Notes: a model not told the origin generated them from the sequence alone. A DNA stretch of 64,000 nt from Rubritalea squalenifaciens DSM 18772 (GCF_900141815.1 NZ_FQYR01000006.1:99288-163287), one strand, 5' to 3'; counted from the stretch's first letter, positions 35,269 to 43,312 are shown. Numbers and translations: made by a program.

Positions 35269-36252
35269 ATGAAGATTTTCCGCAGTGTTAGATGTGCCGA
35301 CCGTCGGGGGCGTGTGGCGCTGGGTGTTTTCGTGCTGGCAGTAGTGGGGCTGCTGTTTATTGCCGTAGAGGATATGATGGCGCGGGGTAGTGCGTTTGGG
35401 GAAGTTTATGGTAGAGAGTGGGCGACCGAGCGCTTTGAAGAGCTGCATGAGAGAGGAGATGGAGCGGCGTTGGTTAGGGAGATGGAGCAGCGCTTTGATG
35501 AGTATGAGGCGGCGGTGGACAAGCTGGGCGGATGGGATAGTGAGTATCTTGGAAAGCCGTTCATGCGGAGGAAGGCTCCCAAATCTGGAATCAGCGCACT
35601 ATTTTGTCACATGCATGGTTATGGGGAACAGCTCGCCCGCTATATGCCCTCTGATGTAGAGTGGTTCCTCTATGTTGCGGTGCCTGCTGACGGTTACCAT
35701 GATTCTCAAGTCCCACGTATGGCAGATGATCCTTGGCAAGAGGTGGCCAAGCTGATGGCGGAGTCCAGGCACCCTATGCTCAAGGCGTTGGGGCTGTGGT
35801 TCCGCGGGGAGTTCGAGGCGTACCGGAAATTCGTTTACCAGAAGGTTGAGGAGGGGGACAGGCGTTTTCTAGCAATGGCCGCTCATGCGGCGGACCACTA
35901 TGATGTGGATGCGCAGAGGGCGTTGAGGCATTTGTTGGATTTTAAGGCTGAAGTGTTGGCTAAAGAGGGCCGCTATTATCAAATGCAATTGCTGAACGAG
36001 GTGATGGTTAAGAATGCTATTTCGTTGATGGATAGTGAGCAGGGCTCTAGTACTCCAGAGGTGGTGAGCGAGGTGCTTGATGAGCTTCTGAATACTAAAG
36101 AAACAAGCGAAGCCAAGCAGGCTTATGATCTCTTTGTTAAAGCGGGACGACTCGGGGACGCCGAGCTGTACAGGAAGAGAGTGGCTCAAAACTTGGAGCA
36201 GTGGAAGAGGCGTAATGAGGAACTCAGAAGGCGCTATGAAATGCGTATGTGA
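35269..36252 (+). CDS. Membrane-anchored helical protein, unknown function
   Basis: This 327-residue protein has one N-terminal membrane helix (about 15-35, VALGVFVLAVVGLLFIAVED) after a basic start, so it is anchored with the bulk outside. The rest is a helical-repeat-like domain (WATERFEELHERGDGAALVR, MLKALGLWFRGEFEAYRKFV, AAHAADHYDVDAQRALRHLL) reminiscent of TPR/Sel1 arrays but without a clean consensus. The C-terminus is a charged coiled coil (QWKRRNEELRRRYEMRM). A duplicated fragment of the preceding gene lies just after its stop. Confidence 0.7.
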   Translation: MKIFRSVRCADRRGRVALGVFVLAVVGLLFIAVEDMMARGSAFGEVYGREWATERFEELHERGDGAALVREMEQRFDEYEAAVDKLGGWDSEYLGKPFMRRKAPKSGISALFCHMHGYGEQLARYMPSDVEWFLYVAVPADGYHDSQVPRMADDPWQEVAKLMAESRHPMLKALGLWFRGEFEAYRKFVYQKVEEGDRRFLAMAAHAADHYDVDAQRALRHLLDFKAEVLAKEGRYYQMQLLNEVMVKNAISLMDSEQGSSTPEVVSEVLDELLNTKETSEAKQAYDLFVKAGRLGDAELYRKRVAQNLEQWKRRNEELRRRYEMRM

Positions 36253-36259
36253 GTGAAAT

Positions 36260-36299
36260 GCGGATCTGTGGGTGAGAACGGTCGAGGAGTAGGTGGTTG
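36260..36299. repeat. 40-bp duplicated fragment of the 34697-35113 gene end
   Basis: Aligning 35081-35120 with 36260-36299 gives 38 of 40 identical bases, from gcggatct to gtaggtggttg. The copy spans the end of the upstream gene, including its stop, plus several intergenic bases. It is a relic of a duplication or insertion that now flanks the gene 35269-36252. Confidence 0.85.
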
Positions 36300-36300
36300 T

Positions 36301-37128
36301 TTAGTGAGGAGCTGGAGTGCAGGCAGCTATGGCGCAGTTTAGCCTATCCGTGAAGTACTCGTCGTCGATGTCAGAAAAAATAGAGGCCAGCTCCTGCAGA
36401 CGGTTGAACAGTCTCGGGTCTGCACTTTCTTCGGCTGCTTCCAGGCTGAGGGAGCTGATGTCATTATCACGCCATTCGTTAATGAGCTCTTGGGTGATGT
36501 TTGGGTAGCCACGTCTGGCCAGACCTAGGAGGGCTTCCCCTCGGATTTCATGGTCTTTGTCTGTGAGGTTGCTGATGAGTGCTTGGCGGATTTCCGGGGA
36601 GTCAGTATCGATTTGTGTGCCTAGACCAAAGGTGGCCCAGTTGCGTACCTCGGAATTTTTGTCTTGGCTGAGGGTAATGAGAGCTATGATTGCACGAGGG
36701 TCTTCATGTTCCAGTAAGCCGAATACTACCCCGTAGCGCACTTGATCATCTGGGTGATTAGTAAGTTTAAGTAAGGCGGGAATTGCGTCTGGGTGATTGC
36801 GGTGACCAAGAGCTACGGCGGCACAGTATTTGACGTAGTCGTCTTCGTCCTTAAGCATGGGAATGAGGATGTCGAGGCTCTCTTGGAGGAAGGTTCTGTC
36901 TTGCCAGCCTAGCTGACCCATGGCGTCAGCTCCAGCGGCGCGGTCCTTGGCGTCGTTGCTGTGACAATACTCGCACGCGATATCAAACTCCTCCTTGCCG
37001 CCACGGTAGTGGAATAGAGCCAGAGAGATTCCTTCCACATCTTCTGCGAGAAATTTCCGATACTGCTTTATGCACGCTCGACTGGATGTAGGGTCATTTG
37101 CGTAGCGCTCATTGTAGCGAGGTTTCAT
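36301..37128 (-). CDS. HEAT-repeat protein
   Basis: From ATG 37128 (MKPRYNERYANDPTSSRACI) the product is 275 residues. Consecutive HEAT repeats run from about 85 to 225 (ILIPMLKDEDDYVKYCAAVA, ALLKLTNHPDDQVRYGVVFG, IALITLSQDKNSEVRNWATF, SNLTDKDHEIRGEALLGLAR). An adjacent CEYCHSND motif might bind a metal. The frame extends to 37263 but would overlap the next gene, so MKP is preferred. HEAT proteins act as binding scaffolds; similar repeats appear in toxin-immunity contexts. The partner is unknown. Confidence 0.82.
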   Translation of the reverse strand: MKPRYNERYANDPTSSRACIKQYRKFLAEDVEGISLALFHYRGGKEEFDIACEYCHSNDAKDRAAGADAMGQLGWQDRTFLQESLDILIPMLKDEDDYVKYCAAVALGHRNHPDAIPALLKLTNHPDDQVRYGVVFGLLEHEDPRAIIALITLSQDKNSEVRNWATFGLGTQIDTDSPEIRQALISNLTDKDHEIRGEALLGLARRGYPNITQELINEWRDNDISSLSLEAAEESADPRLFNRLQELASIFSDIDDEYFTDRLNCAIAACTPAPH

Positions 37129-37154
37129 GGATTGTGTTGTGGGATTAGAAATCC

Positions 37155-37883
37155 CTAGTTCGTCGCCAGGTAGGCCTTGAGTTCGTCCGGGCTTGGCTGG
37201 GCACTCATGATTTCCAAGTAGTCGGAGAGTTGTTCGTAGGGGGCGATACTGGAGACGAGCCACTTGCCTTTCTCATAGGTGAAGGACCAGATGTGGTTGG
37301 CGTCCTTGGCTTTGGCATCACCTTCTACGATTCGGCTGTCGCTCTTGCGCATCAGGTAGTCAACCATCTTGGCAGTGATGACGACCGCGAGCTCGGAGCC
37401 TTCGCCTGGGGTGCCGCCGTCATTGCGGTAGGCGAACATGATCGGAGTGACGCTCTTGATCTTGTAGACTTCGCAGATGTTCTTGAGTCCCTCGCTTTCC
37501 CAGCGGTCCAGATGGACCAGTTGCTGGTTCTGCCAGTACCAGTTGGTCATCCAGTCGGCTGCGAGATGGGTGTCATTCTTGTCCCAGGCATCGTGCACGC
37601 GGGTGTAGCAGTCCTCTACACGGCGCTTGAGCTTGATCCAGTCGAAGTCTGGCAGGGAGAGTCCGGCCACGCGGAGTGTCTTCATGGCCTTGCGTTTGGC
37701 CAGGTACTCTTTGATGGAGATGTAAATGATGAAGGGCAGTAGGATGACAAAGAGAAGACCGAGAATGATTTTGCCCCAGATCGTTTTGGTAGCTGCTTTG
37801 ACGATGGAACCGCCGGGTCCTGCCATGACTTCGGCAGGGAACATCAGGAGGAAGGTGACGACTAGGAAGTAAAAGTTTTTCAT
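37155..37883 (-). CDS. Tim44-like domain membrane protein
   Basis: This 242-residue protein has a signal sequence (1-21), a Gly-rich linker, a second membrane helix (about 36-56, IILGLLFVILLPFIIYISIK), then a Tim44/TimA-like cone domain (about 75-240). Marks of that fold are DFDWIKLKRRVEDCYTRVHD AWDKND at its start, ADWMTNWYWQNQ, and IWSFTYEKGKWLVSSI near the end. Bacterial Tim44-like proteins are membrane-tethered binding domains of unclear role. It precedes the HEAT gene on the same strand with 26 bases between. Confidence 0.8.
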   Translation of the reverse strand: MKNFYFLVVTFLLMFPAEVMAGPGGSIVKAATKTIWGKIILGLLFVILLPFIIYISIKEYLAKRKAMKTLRVAGLSLPDFDWIKLKRRVEDCYTRVHDAWDKNDTHLAADWMTNWYWQNQQLVHLDRWESEGLKNICEVYKIKSVTPIMFAYRNDGGTPGEGSELAVVITAKMVDYLMRKSDSRIVEGDAKAKDANHIWSFTYEKGKWLVSSIAPYEQLSDYLEIMSAQPSPDELKAYLATN

Positions 37884-37969
37884 GCTAGCAAAACGGTTAG
37901 GTGAAACGATGCGGGGATTCTAGGTAGTGATTCCCACCGGAGTCGAGCCTGAACTCTGAAGGTGGGGTA

Positions 37970-38407
37970 TTATGCCTGTGATGCTTTGGGGAATGCCTTG
38001 TCCAGCGCGATGCGAAGTAGAAGTGGGACCAAGGAGGCTAGGAAGAGGCGGAAGCCGCCGTCGTCAGGGATGGGGCTGATCTGGAGGGATCCCATGACCA
38101 GGGTGTGTTCGTACGAGGTGAGGATGCAGGTCTGCAGGTAGACGAGGCCGAAGTAAATCAGGTAGGGCTTGGACTTCTGCGGGAGGAGTTTTCCTGTGAG
38201 GGCGTAGATGCTGCAGAGAAAGATGCTGGCCGTGGCGAGGATGGATATGGGAAGGGGTAGTAACTCACTGGCGTAAGCATAGGCAAACAGCGAGACGAAC
38301 AAATAAATCCAGAGTGAGGCGATCAGTCCACACCAGGTGAGGATCTTCAAAATAAGCAGCAGTCTCGGGCGCTTCGAGAGCGGGTGAGATGACGGCGAGT
38401 TCGGCAC
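37970..38407 (-). CDS. Integral membrane protein, unknown function
   Basis: This 145-residue protein has about four membrane helices (18-45, 50-68, 82-98 and 122-138) after a basic N-terminus. It has no recognised family. The loop around residues 99-118 (YEHTLVMGSLQISPIPDDGG) lies between helices 3 and 4. Confidence 0.7.
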   Translation of the reverse strand: MPNSPSSHPLSKRPRLLLILKILTWCGLIASLWIYLFVSLFAYAYASELLPLPISILATASIFLCSIYALTGKLLPQKSKPYLIYFGLVYLQTCILTSYEHTLVMGSLQISPIPDDGGFRLFLASLVPLLLRIALDKAFPKASQA

Positions 38408-38498
38408 GGAGGGAGGCTAGGATAAATCCCGGTGCTTGGGAATGGTATTGTTTGGGGGTAGTTCAGTCCTTTAGGGAGAAGATTTTCTTACTGTGTAG

Positions 38499-39098
38499 TT
38501 GAAAAATATAAATTTGTTAGATAAAGGATTATTTGTGAACGGAGCCAAATACCAAGAATTCCTGAAAAACTATGAAGAGCATGTGGCAACAAGTGACTAT
38601 AAGTCGATTCTTTTGCCGAATGAACCCTATGAAGATGGTAGGGAGTGTTATTTCACTCAATACGGGAGTGTTACGGACCAGACTATCCTAGAGTACGAAA
38701 GTAAATACGGTGTCAAATTGCCAGAAGATCTGAAGAATTTACTGAAACTCCAGAATGGAGGTCATGTTCACGAGTTTGCTCCCTATGAAGAATGCGCGTT
38801 TGATTCTATTTGCAGTCTGACACTGGATACCAGTGAGGATAGATGGTTGTTTGCTATGATTCCTGTATATGATTGGTTAGAGTTACGAGGTGATGTGGAG
38901 GATGATGAAGATCTAGCCAATGATAAAGAGGAGTTGGAGAGGTTTATTATTTTGGATGGAGACGGACATCATTTTTTGGCTCTTGATTACCGAGGTGGTG
39001 AAGAATGCAAGGGGGTTGTTAGTGTGTCAGTGGAGGGTGGTTACTACGGAGCAGAAGAAATTTGTACTGATTTCAAATCTCTATTTAGTTACTGGTAG
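38499..39098 (+). CDS. SMI1/KNR4 (SUKH) family protein
   Basis: This 199-residue soluble acidic protein has the SUKH pattern: VTDQTILEYESKYGVKLPEDL and LKNLLKLQNGG (about 62-92), followed by the conserved late block FIILDGDGHHFLALDYR (about 148-164). SUKH proteins are widespread immunity proteins against polymorphic toxins and also general regulators. The start is a TTG at 38499; no ATG precedes the conserved region. The gene is clearly AT-richer than its surroundings, consistent with horizontal transfer. No toxin partner is seen. A terminator follows at 39118-39152. Confidence 0.85.
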   Translation: MKNINLLDKGLFVNGAKYQEFLKNYEEHVATSDYKSILLPNEPYEDGRECYFTQYGSVTDQTILEYESKYGVKLPEDLKNLLKLQNGGHVHEFAPYEECAFDSICSLTLDTSEDRWLFAMIPVYDWLELRGDVEDDEDLANDKEELERFIILDGDGHHFLALDYRGGEECKGVVSVSVEGGYYGAEEICTDFKSLFSYW

Positions 39099-39117
39099 GA
39101 CAGAGACTATCTAAATT

Positions 39118-39152
39118 AGAAAACCCGCACTGAGGCTGCCAGCGCGGGTTTG
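39118..39152 (+). terminator. Intrinsic terminator of the SMI1/KNR4 gene
   Basis: The 8-bp inverted repeat aaacccgc / gcgggttt with a 15-base loop lies about 20 bases after the stop and carries A and T tracts on either side. Confidence 0.75.
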
Positions 39153-39181
39153 TGTTAGGTTACATGAGTGAGGCACTCAGC

Positions 39182-39475
39182 TTAGCGTTTTTTCTTTTTC
39201 GTCATGCTGTTGATGTTGCTGATGTCTTGTGAACTTAGGCTTTGGTTGGCGGTTTTGTAGGCTACGCGGTCCCATTGGTTGTTAGGGTGGTGGTGGGGTC
39301 TGGATTCATTGTGGTGGTGATGGTGGCCGCCGTGGTGGTGATGGTAGTCGTCACGGGGAGGGGCGGTGTAGATGGAGTAGGTCGGGGTGTAGCGGTAGTC
39401 CGGATCGATCGGTTCACAGCTGGTAAGTGAGCCAAGAGCGAGTGCGGAGAGTACGAGTAGAGTCCATTTTTTCAT
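39182..39475 (-). CDS. Histidine-rich lipoprotein
   Basis: This 97-residue protein has a signal peptide and lipobox (LGSLTSC, Cys20). The Tyr/Pro-rich linker is followed by a His-rich stretch (about 45-64; runs of four, five and three His). The tail ends in KKKKR. It is a probable metal-binding (Zn, Ni or Cu) lipoprotein that may buffer metals in the periplasm; no enzymatic domain is present. TAGAGT about ten bases before the ATG is a possible -10 box. Confidence 0.75.
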   Translation of the reverse strand: MKKWTLLVLSALALGSLTSCEPIDPDYRYTPTYSIYTAPPRDDYHHHHGGHHHHHNESRPHHHPNNQWDRVAYKTANQSLSSQDISNINSMTKKKKR

Positions 39476-39589
39476 AGCAACTCTTACTCTACTGATTTTC
39501 TAAGGTTTCTGCAAGATGTCTATGGTGAAGGACTTGTCTTCTCTGGGTGCTGAAATGAAAAAAATAATGAAAATAATTCTAATTTTTCC

Positions 39590-39718
39590 CTAAAGGCGCC
39601 CGTTATGAGGGGTGCACGAACCTGCCTCACAGGCAGAGGAGTAAGTTTGTGTTTTCTAGTATCAAGCATATAAACGGGTTCCCGGAGTCGCTCAGGCGGC
39701 TCCGGGTTTGCTTTTTGC
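39590..39718 (+). ncRNA. Candidate small RNA with hairpin and plus-strand terminator
   Basis: The sequence has a hairpin CTGCC/GGCAG (39622-39626 / 39632-39636), a roughly 40-base linker, and a 7-bp terminator stem CCCGGAG/CTCCGGG (39681-39687 / 39700-39706) followed by a T-rich tract. No plus-strand protein gene lies upstream. An AT-rich stretch before 39590 could hold its promoter. The plan is the same as the units at 3.9 and 58.6-59.3 kb. The 5' end is a guess. Confidence 0.4.
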
Positions 39719-39733
39719 AAGGACTTGTTAGTG

Positions 39734-40324
39734 CTATCGCCGCCTGTGCTTGCCAAGTGCGTAGAGGGTGGCTGGCAGGACGAGCAGGAGAGTGCTGGGC
39801 TCGGGTATTGTGTCGGTGGTGCCGATGATGATACCGGATTCTTCATAGGCTACGGCATTGGCGCCGATGGAAAGGTTGCCACCGGCATTGGTGAGCTGCA
39901 CCCAGCCGAAGACGTCCCGCGGCGGGTCACCCGTGTACATGGTATCCGTATGCGTGGTGGCGACGCCCAGGTAGAAGGGGCCAAATCCAGGGTCGATCAC
40001 GAAGGATTCGTAGACCAGGTTTTCTATACGGGCAAAGGTCTGGAAGGTATCGGCCTCGATCGTGGCATTGGTGAAGGTGTCCAGATTGGAGACGAGGTAC
40101 CAGTCCGACCCGCTATCCAGATTCGCGAAGTCAAAGCTGAGCTGGGATCCGGATACGGTGAAAATGATCTCGGTGATATCGGTCGCGGCACTGTCCTGAT
40201 AGATGGCTAGAGCATACTGGGGGCCAGACCCTGCGAGGGCGATATTGGTGCCGCTGACGACAGTCGCAGGCAAAACTTGAGTGGTGAAGGCGCTGACCAG
40301 CGTCGCCAGAACGAGGGATTTCAT
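39734..40324 (-). CDS. PEP-CTERM surface protein
   Basis: From ATG 40324 the product is 196 residues: signal peptide (MKSLVLATLVSAFTTQVLPA), a beta-rich domain (VVSGTNIALAGSGPQYALAI, GQLSFDFANL-type strands), and a C-terminal sorting tail IPEPSTLLLVLPATLYALGK with a HRRR tip. It is a probable exosortase substrate displayed on or released from the cell surface. A repeated TCCATAAA operator-like element lies upstream (40337-40386). Confidence 0.85.
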   Translation of the reverse strand: MKSLVLATLVSAFTTQVLPATVVSGTNIALAGSGPQYALAIYQDSAATDITEIIFTVSGSQLSFDFANLDSGSDWYLVSNLDTFTNATIEADTFQTFARIENLVYESFVIDPGFGPFYLGVATTHTDTMYTGDPPRDVFGWVQLTNAGGNLSIGANAVAYEESGIIIGTTDTIPEPSTLLLVLPATLYALGKHRRR

Positions 40325-40336
40325 GGCTGTTAGGTT

Positions 40337-40386
40337 GTTTATGGATTCACAAAACACAGTTTATGGACACACACACATCCATAAAA
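40337..40386 (-). promoter_or_regulatory. Repeated TCCATAAA operator-like element upstream of a PEP-CTERM gene
   Basis: GTTTATGGA occurs at 40337-40345 and 40359-40367 (22 bases, two helical turns, apart). An inverted copy TCCATAAAA lies at 40378-40386. All are within 65 bases of the start codon at 40324, so this is a good candidate binding site for a transcription factor. Confidence 0.45.
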
Positions 40387-40694
40387 AACGAGGGTAAGAG
40401 TGTAAGGGTAAAATACCAAAAATGCACGCTCAAACTGTTGCGTTACCGGCTATCTAACGACATTTTAATATGCCGTTCATGAGGGCTAGATGGAGCGGAT
40501 TTAACCACGGAATACACGGAAGGGACAGAAGGCGGGCTAGATGGAGCGTCTTTTACCACGAATAGCACGAATCTCACGAATCTGGCTAAATGAAACGCTG
40601 TGAACCACGGAATACACGGAAGAGTCAGAAAGCGGGCTAGATGGAACGTCTTTTACCACGAATCTCACGAATGGGTCGGTCTTGTGAGGGTGGC
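40387..40694. repeat. Mosaic of two dispersed repeat families
   Basis: From about 40490 a composite unit occurs twice: accacggaatacacgg followed by acagaa-type sequence, then ggctagatgg and accacgaat with cacgaat units (copies at 40505/40555 and 40604/40659). The first family also occurs at 13817 and 62617, the second at 24094 and 35131. Positions 40387-40490 show no gene or repeat I can name. Confidence 0.75.
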
Positions 40695-41057
40695 TTATGC
40701 GCTGCGCCACGAATGTGAGCAGTAGGGACAAAGCTTGGCTTTGCTGGTACGGCATAGGGAGCCGCATTGAGGACAAGTGTTCAAGGCACTAGGAGCCTCC
40801 CTGAGGATCCGCTCGAAGGTGGCTTTATAAAAGTGGCATACCCCTTGTTGGAGGAGAGCGTCTACTTCAGGTGAGTTGTCGAGCCATTTTAGCCTCATCA
40901 ACGATGCATGAGTCTCGTCCTCGGTGTTTTCGATTTTTTTCTGAACGATGATCTTCCTCCATACCTTCATCTCAAGGTCTGTTAGGGTGTGGGTGTGACC
41001 TTCGAAAAGATAACGGTAGTCGTCAGGGTGGTCTCCTGGTTGGAATGTACGAGGCAT
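40695..41057 (-). CDS. Zinc-ribbon protein, unknown function
   Basis: This 120-residue soluble protein has a helical N-terminal region and a C-terminal zinc ribbon: CPQCG (about 96-100) and CPYC (about 112-115), with the ribbon strand between. The GHTHTL segment near residue 20 is not a known site. Zinc ribbons often bind nucleic acid or protein. Function is unknown. It is a single gene in this orientation. Confidence 0.7.
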   Translation of the reverse strand: MPRTFQPGDHPDDYRYLFEGHTHTLTDLEMKVWRKIIVQKKIENTEDETHASLMRLKWLDNSPEVDALLQQGVCHFYKATFERILREAPSALNTCPQCGSLCRTSKAKLCPYCSHSWRSA

Positions 41058-41138
41058 AGAGAATTGTTCAGAATGAAGTTCAGCAACCAGCCAAGGAGAT
41101 GACTAGCTGATGTGGGCTTCTCGGGCACGTTTGTTCGG

Positions 41139-41579
41139 TCAGTATTTTCCGGGTGACTTCCGGTAGAGGGTTTTGCCCTTGGCGTCGGTGATTTCGATAC
41201 TTGAGAAGACGGTTTTCTTGGGGGGAGATGCTGGCTGGCGCTTGGGAGGATGATTGAAGCCGGAGAGGAGGGAGGTGCTGCGGTCTATGCCGTCGTAGTG
41301 CCAGCCGTCGGCGGTGAGTTGGATGCCGTTGGGGAGCTGCCAGGTTTCCCGGATCGCTTGATAGCCCCGGTGGGTGTAGCCGGTTTCCGTGCGGCTGGGA
41401 ATGTTCTCAAGCTGAAAGTGTTTTACGAGCTCCGGGCGGGTGAGTGGGCGCTGGGGGATGCTGTGCGCGCGATCCAACGTGTCCTGAGTCTGACTGGATA
41501 AGGTGTTAGAGTTGTCCAGGTGAACGCAGCTGGCTGCCAGCAGACAAAGCAAGGGGAGCCATGATGCCAGAGAGTTCAT
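41139..41579 (-). CDS. Lipoprotein, paralog of 50441-50935
   Basis: From ATG 41579 (MNSLASWLPLLCLLAASC) the product is 146 residues with a lipobox LAASC. The body shares a clear pattern with the lipoprotein at 50441-50935: TLDRAHSI..LTRPELVKHFQLENIPS versus TLEQARNI..VQRERLVDVFHLKNVPS, then ETWQLPNGIQL versus EAWLLPNGLTL, and a final ITDAKGKTLY versus IKDSSGKTIY. The family is not one I can name. Residues near the C-terminus are Pro/Lys-rich. Confidence 0.75.
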   Translation of the reverse strand: MNSLASWLPLLCLLAASCVHLDNSNTLSSQTQDTLDRAHSIPQRPLTRPELVKHFQLENIPSRTETGYTHRGYQAIRETWQLPNGIQLTADGWHYDGIDRSTSLLSGFNHPPKRQPASPPKKTVFSSIEITDAKGKTLYRKSPGKY

Positions 41580-41655
41580 GTCTGTCACTCTGCTCCGTCC
41601 TCTAGCTCAGGTCAAGGAGCGGGTGGTTTGGGCTGTTGGATGCCAGGCAGAAGTC

Positions 41656-42183
41656 TCAGCGGTCGACTTTGACCTGGATCTGGTTGGCGCCGTAGCTTTT
41701 CAGACGGGAGTGGAGCGAGGTGATGTGGGAGGGTTTGTTGCTGGGCAGGGCGTAGATGGTGATGGGGATGTCCGGCTGGCGCTTGATGATGGCTTTGACG
41801 GTGTCATTGAAGCTGCCATGGAAGTGGCGAGGCAGTGAGGGGTGTCCGTTTTTGTCCAGATAGATGTTCAGCGAGTGGTGGTGCTCAGCGGGTGGGGTGG
41901 GCCGTGTATGCCCGGGGCGGCTGGGGTAGTGAGCGTAGAGAGGCCGCTTGAAGTGATAGACCAGTTTGCCGGCCGGTGTGCTGCCGCGCGGATGCTGGGT
42001 CCATACGGCAGAGGTGAGCTCCCAGCCCTGGGCACCATATTGGTTGAGAACGCGCTCGATGCGATCATTGCCATAGCCGTTCGGTGCCTCCCAGAGCTTG
42101 TACTCCCACTGGGTGCTTTGCTGGGCGCTGGAGGCGAACTGGCTGAGGATCCAGAGCAGGATCAGGAAGGCTGGGGTTTTCAT
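41656..42183 (-). CDS. Secreted DUF4177-like domain fused to an ExbD-like periplasmic domain
   Basis: This 175-residue exported protein (signal peptide 1-20) has an N-terminal DUF4177-type segment (WEYKLWEAPNGYGNDRIERV then LNQYGAQGWELTSAV, about 25-60). A His/Pro-rich linker (about 82-103) follows, then a C-terminal module LNIYLDKNGHPSLP ... TVKAIIKRQPDIPITIYALP ... LHSRLKSYGANQIQVKV. That ending follows the strand/helix order of the ExbD/TolR periplasmic domain. The membrane helix of real ExbD is missing, so it cannot power TonB. The fusion is unusual. Confidence 0.6.
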   Translation of the reverse strand: MKTPAFLILLWILSQFASSAQQSTQWEYKLWEAPNGYGNDRIERVLNQYGAQGWELTSAVWTQHPRGSTPAGKLVYHFKRPLYAHYPSRPGHTRPTPPAEHHHSLNIYLDKNGHPSLPRHFHGSFNDTVKAIIKRQPDIPITIYALPSNKPSHITSLHSRLKSYGANQIQVKVDR

Positions 42184-42280
42184 GGTTTAGAAGGGGTTTA
42201 GTGCTGATAAACGACAGGGGGAAAGCATAGTCCATCTCAGCTAGCTTTGCAAGGTGGCCTGGGTGCGTGAGAATCTGGGA

Positions 42281-42316
42281 TTGTTTTATACGGTGCAGGG
42301 TGAGTAGGATGGCCGG
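42281..42316 (+). promoter_or_regulatory. Candidate leaderless promoter of the four-gene cluster
   Basis: TTGTTT (42281-42286), an 18-base spacer and TAGGAT (42305-42310) end six bases before the ATG at 42317, so transcription would start at or next to the start codon. The geometry matches that before 53856 and 54291. Confidence 0.5.
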
Positions 42317-43312
42317 ATGAAGGTGCTGTGTGTACTCTGGATGTTTTTGGCTCTGCCTCTCGTTTCTTTAGGTGGGGAGAAGTTGATCCCTTCTGGGGGA
42401 GAGTTTATGATGGGAGTTTACACGCACGAGCGAGGGGAGGCATTGAATGTCTTTACGGCATTGATGAAAAAGCCTGGTGAAGAGTTGGGTGATGTAAGGG
42501 CAGCTGTGAACTGGAGCGAACTGCCGAGAGGTGAGCGAAGGCTTAGTGATGCTGAGTTGAAGTTGGTGCTCAAGGCCTGCGACAAGGCCAGATTGGGTGA
42601 AGAGTTTCGGGATTTCGTGCAGCAGCGTATGCTGGGAGGTAAGCAAAGGCATTTGCTTTGTGAGGTGAAGAAGGAAGGGAATGAGTGGGTGGTGCAGCTG
42701 AGTTGTCAGGACAAGAACTTGGTCTTGGGTCAAGAAGCGCGCAAGAAGCTGAAGCATGCCTTGTCCGAGGCTAAGATGGCCAAAGCCTGGTACTGGAAGT
42801 TGCTGGAGTCGGAGAAGGTGCCTGAGGAAACACCCGAGCTGAGGAGGCCGGTCGGGACGGCTACGTATGCAGAATATGATGGTGGTAGTGTGAGGGTTGG
42901 GGGGCTTGGCTTCCGCTTTGCATTGAGAGGCTACAGCACGGAGGAGCGCCCTTACGCATTTGATTCCAGGCTGGAATATGGAGTGAAGAATGGGGTGATG
43001 AGTGGCAGTTTGGGGGGGGAGCATTTGCTTCAATTATTGATTTCCGGGAGGATGGAGTTGATGCAGGGGCGACCCTACGAGAAGGAGTGGGGGGCGGCAA
43101 TCCTCGGGGAAGAGTACTTGGTGCGCGGGAATGTGGAGAAGCAAAGCCTGAGTGTCGCGATGTCTCCTGCGGCGCTGCATGGGGAAAGAGAAATCTATAA
43201 AGCACGCTTCACGAAGCAGGACCAGGAGCGCATCCACGAATTGCTCAACGACTGCATGGACAGACTGAAGTGGATTCGGAAGAATGAAGCTTTGTTTTGT
43301 AAGAAAAAATGA
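42317..43312 (+). CDS. Exported two-repeat protein, paralog A of a four-gene cluster
   Basis: This 331-residue exported protein has a signal peptide (MKVLCVLWMFLALPLVSLGG). Two similar halves seem to follow: each begins beta-rich, then has a helix-rich part. The first half ends near residues 147-172 (KHALSEAKMAKAWYWKLLES, then VPEETPELRRP); the second ends WIRKNEALFCKKK. The signal-peptide end GGEKLIPSGG, the mid motif KA(W)YxxLL and the C-terminal W(L/I)RxNxxLFxxKK recur in the three following genes. The family is not one I recognise. It heads a cluster whose genes overlap or abut, so they should be cotranscribed from the promoter at 42281. Confidence 0.8.
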   Translation: MKVLCVLWMFLALPLVSLGGEKLIPSGGEFMMGVYTHERGEALNVFTALMKKPGEELGDVRAAVNWSELPRGERRLSDAELKLVLKACDKARLGEEFRDFVQQRMLGGKQRHLLCEVKKEGNEWVVQLSCQDKNLVLGQEARKKLKHALSEAKMAKAWYWKLLESEKVPEETPELRRPVGTATYAEYDGGSVRVGGLGFRFALRGYSTEERPYAFDSRLEYGVKNGVMSGSLGGEHLLQLLISGRMELMQGRPYEKEWGAAILGEEYLVRGNVEKQSLSVAMSPAALHGEREIYKARFTKQDQERIHELLNDCMDRLKWIRKNEALFCKKK

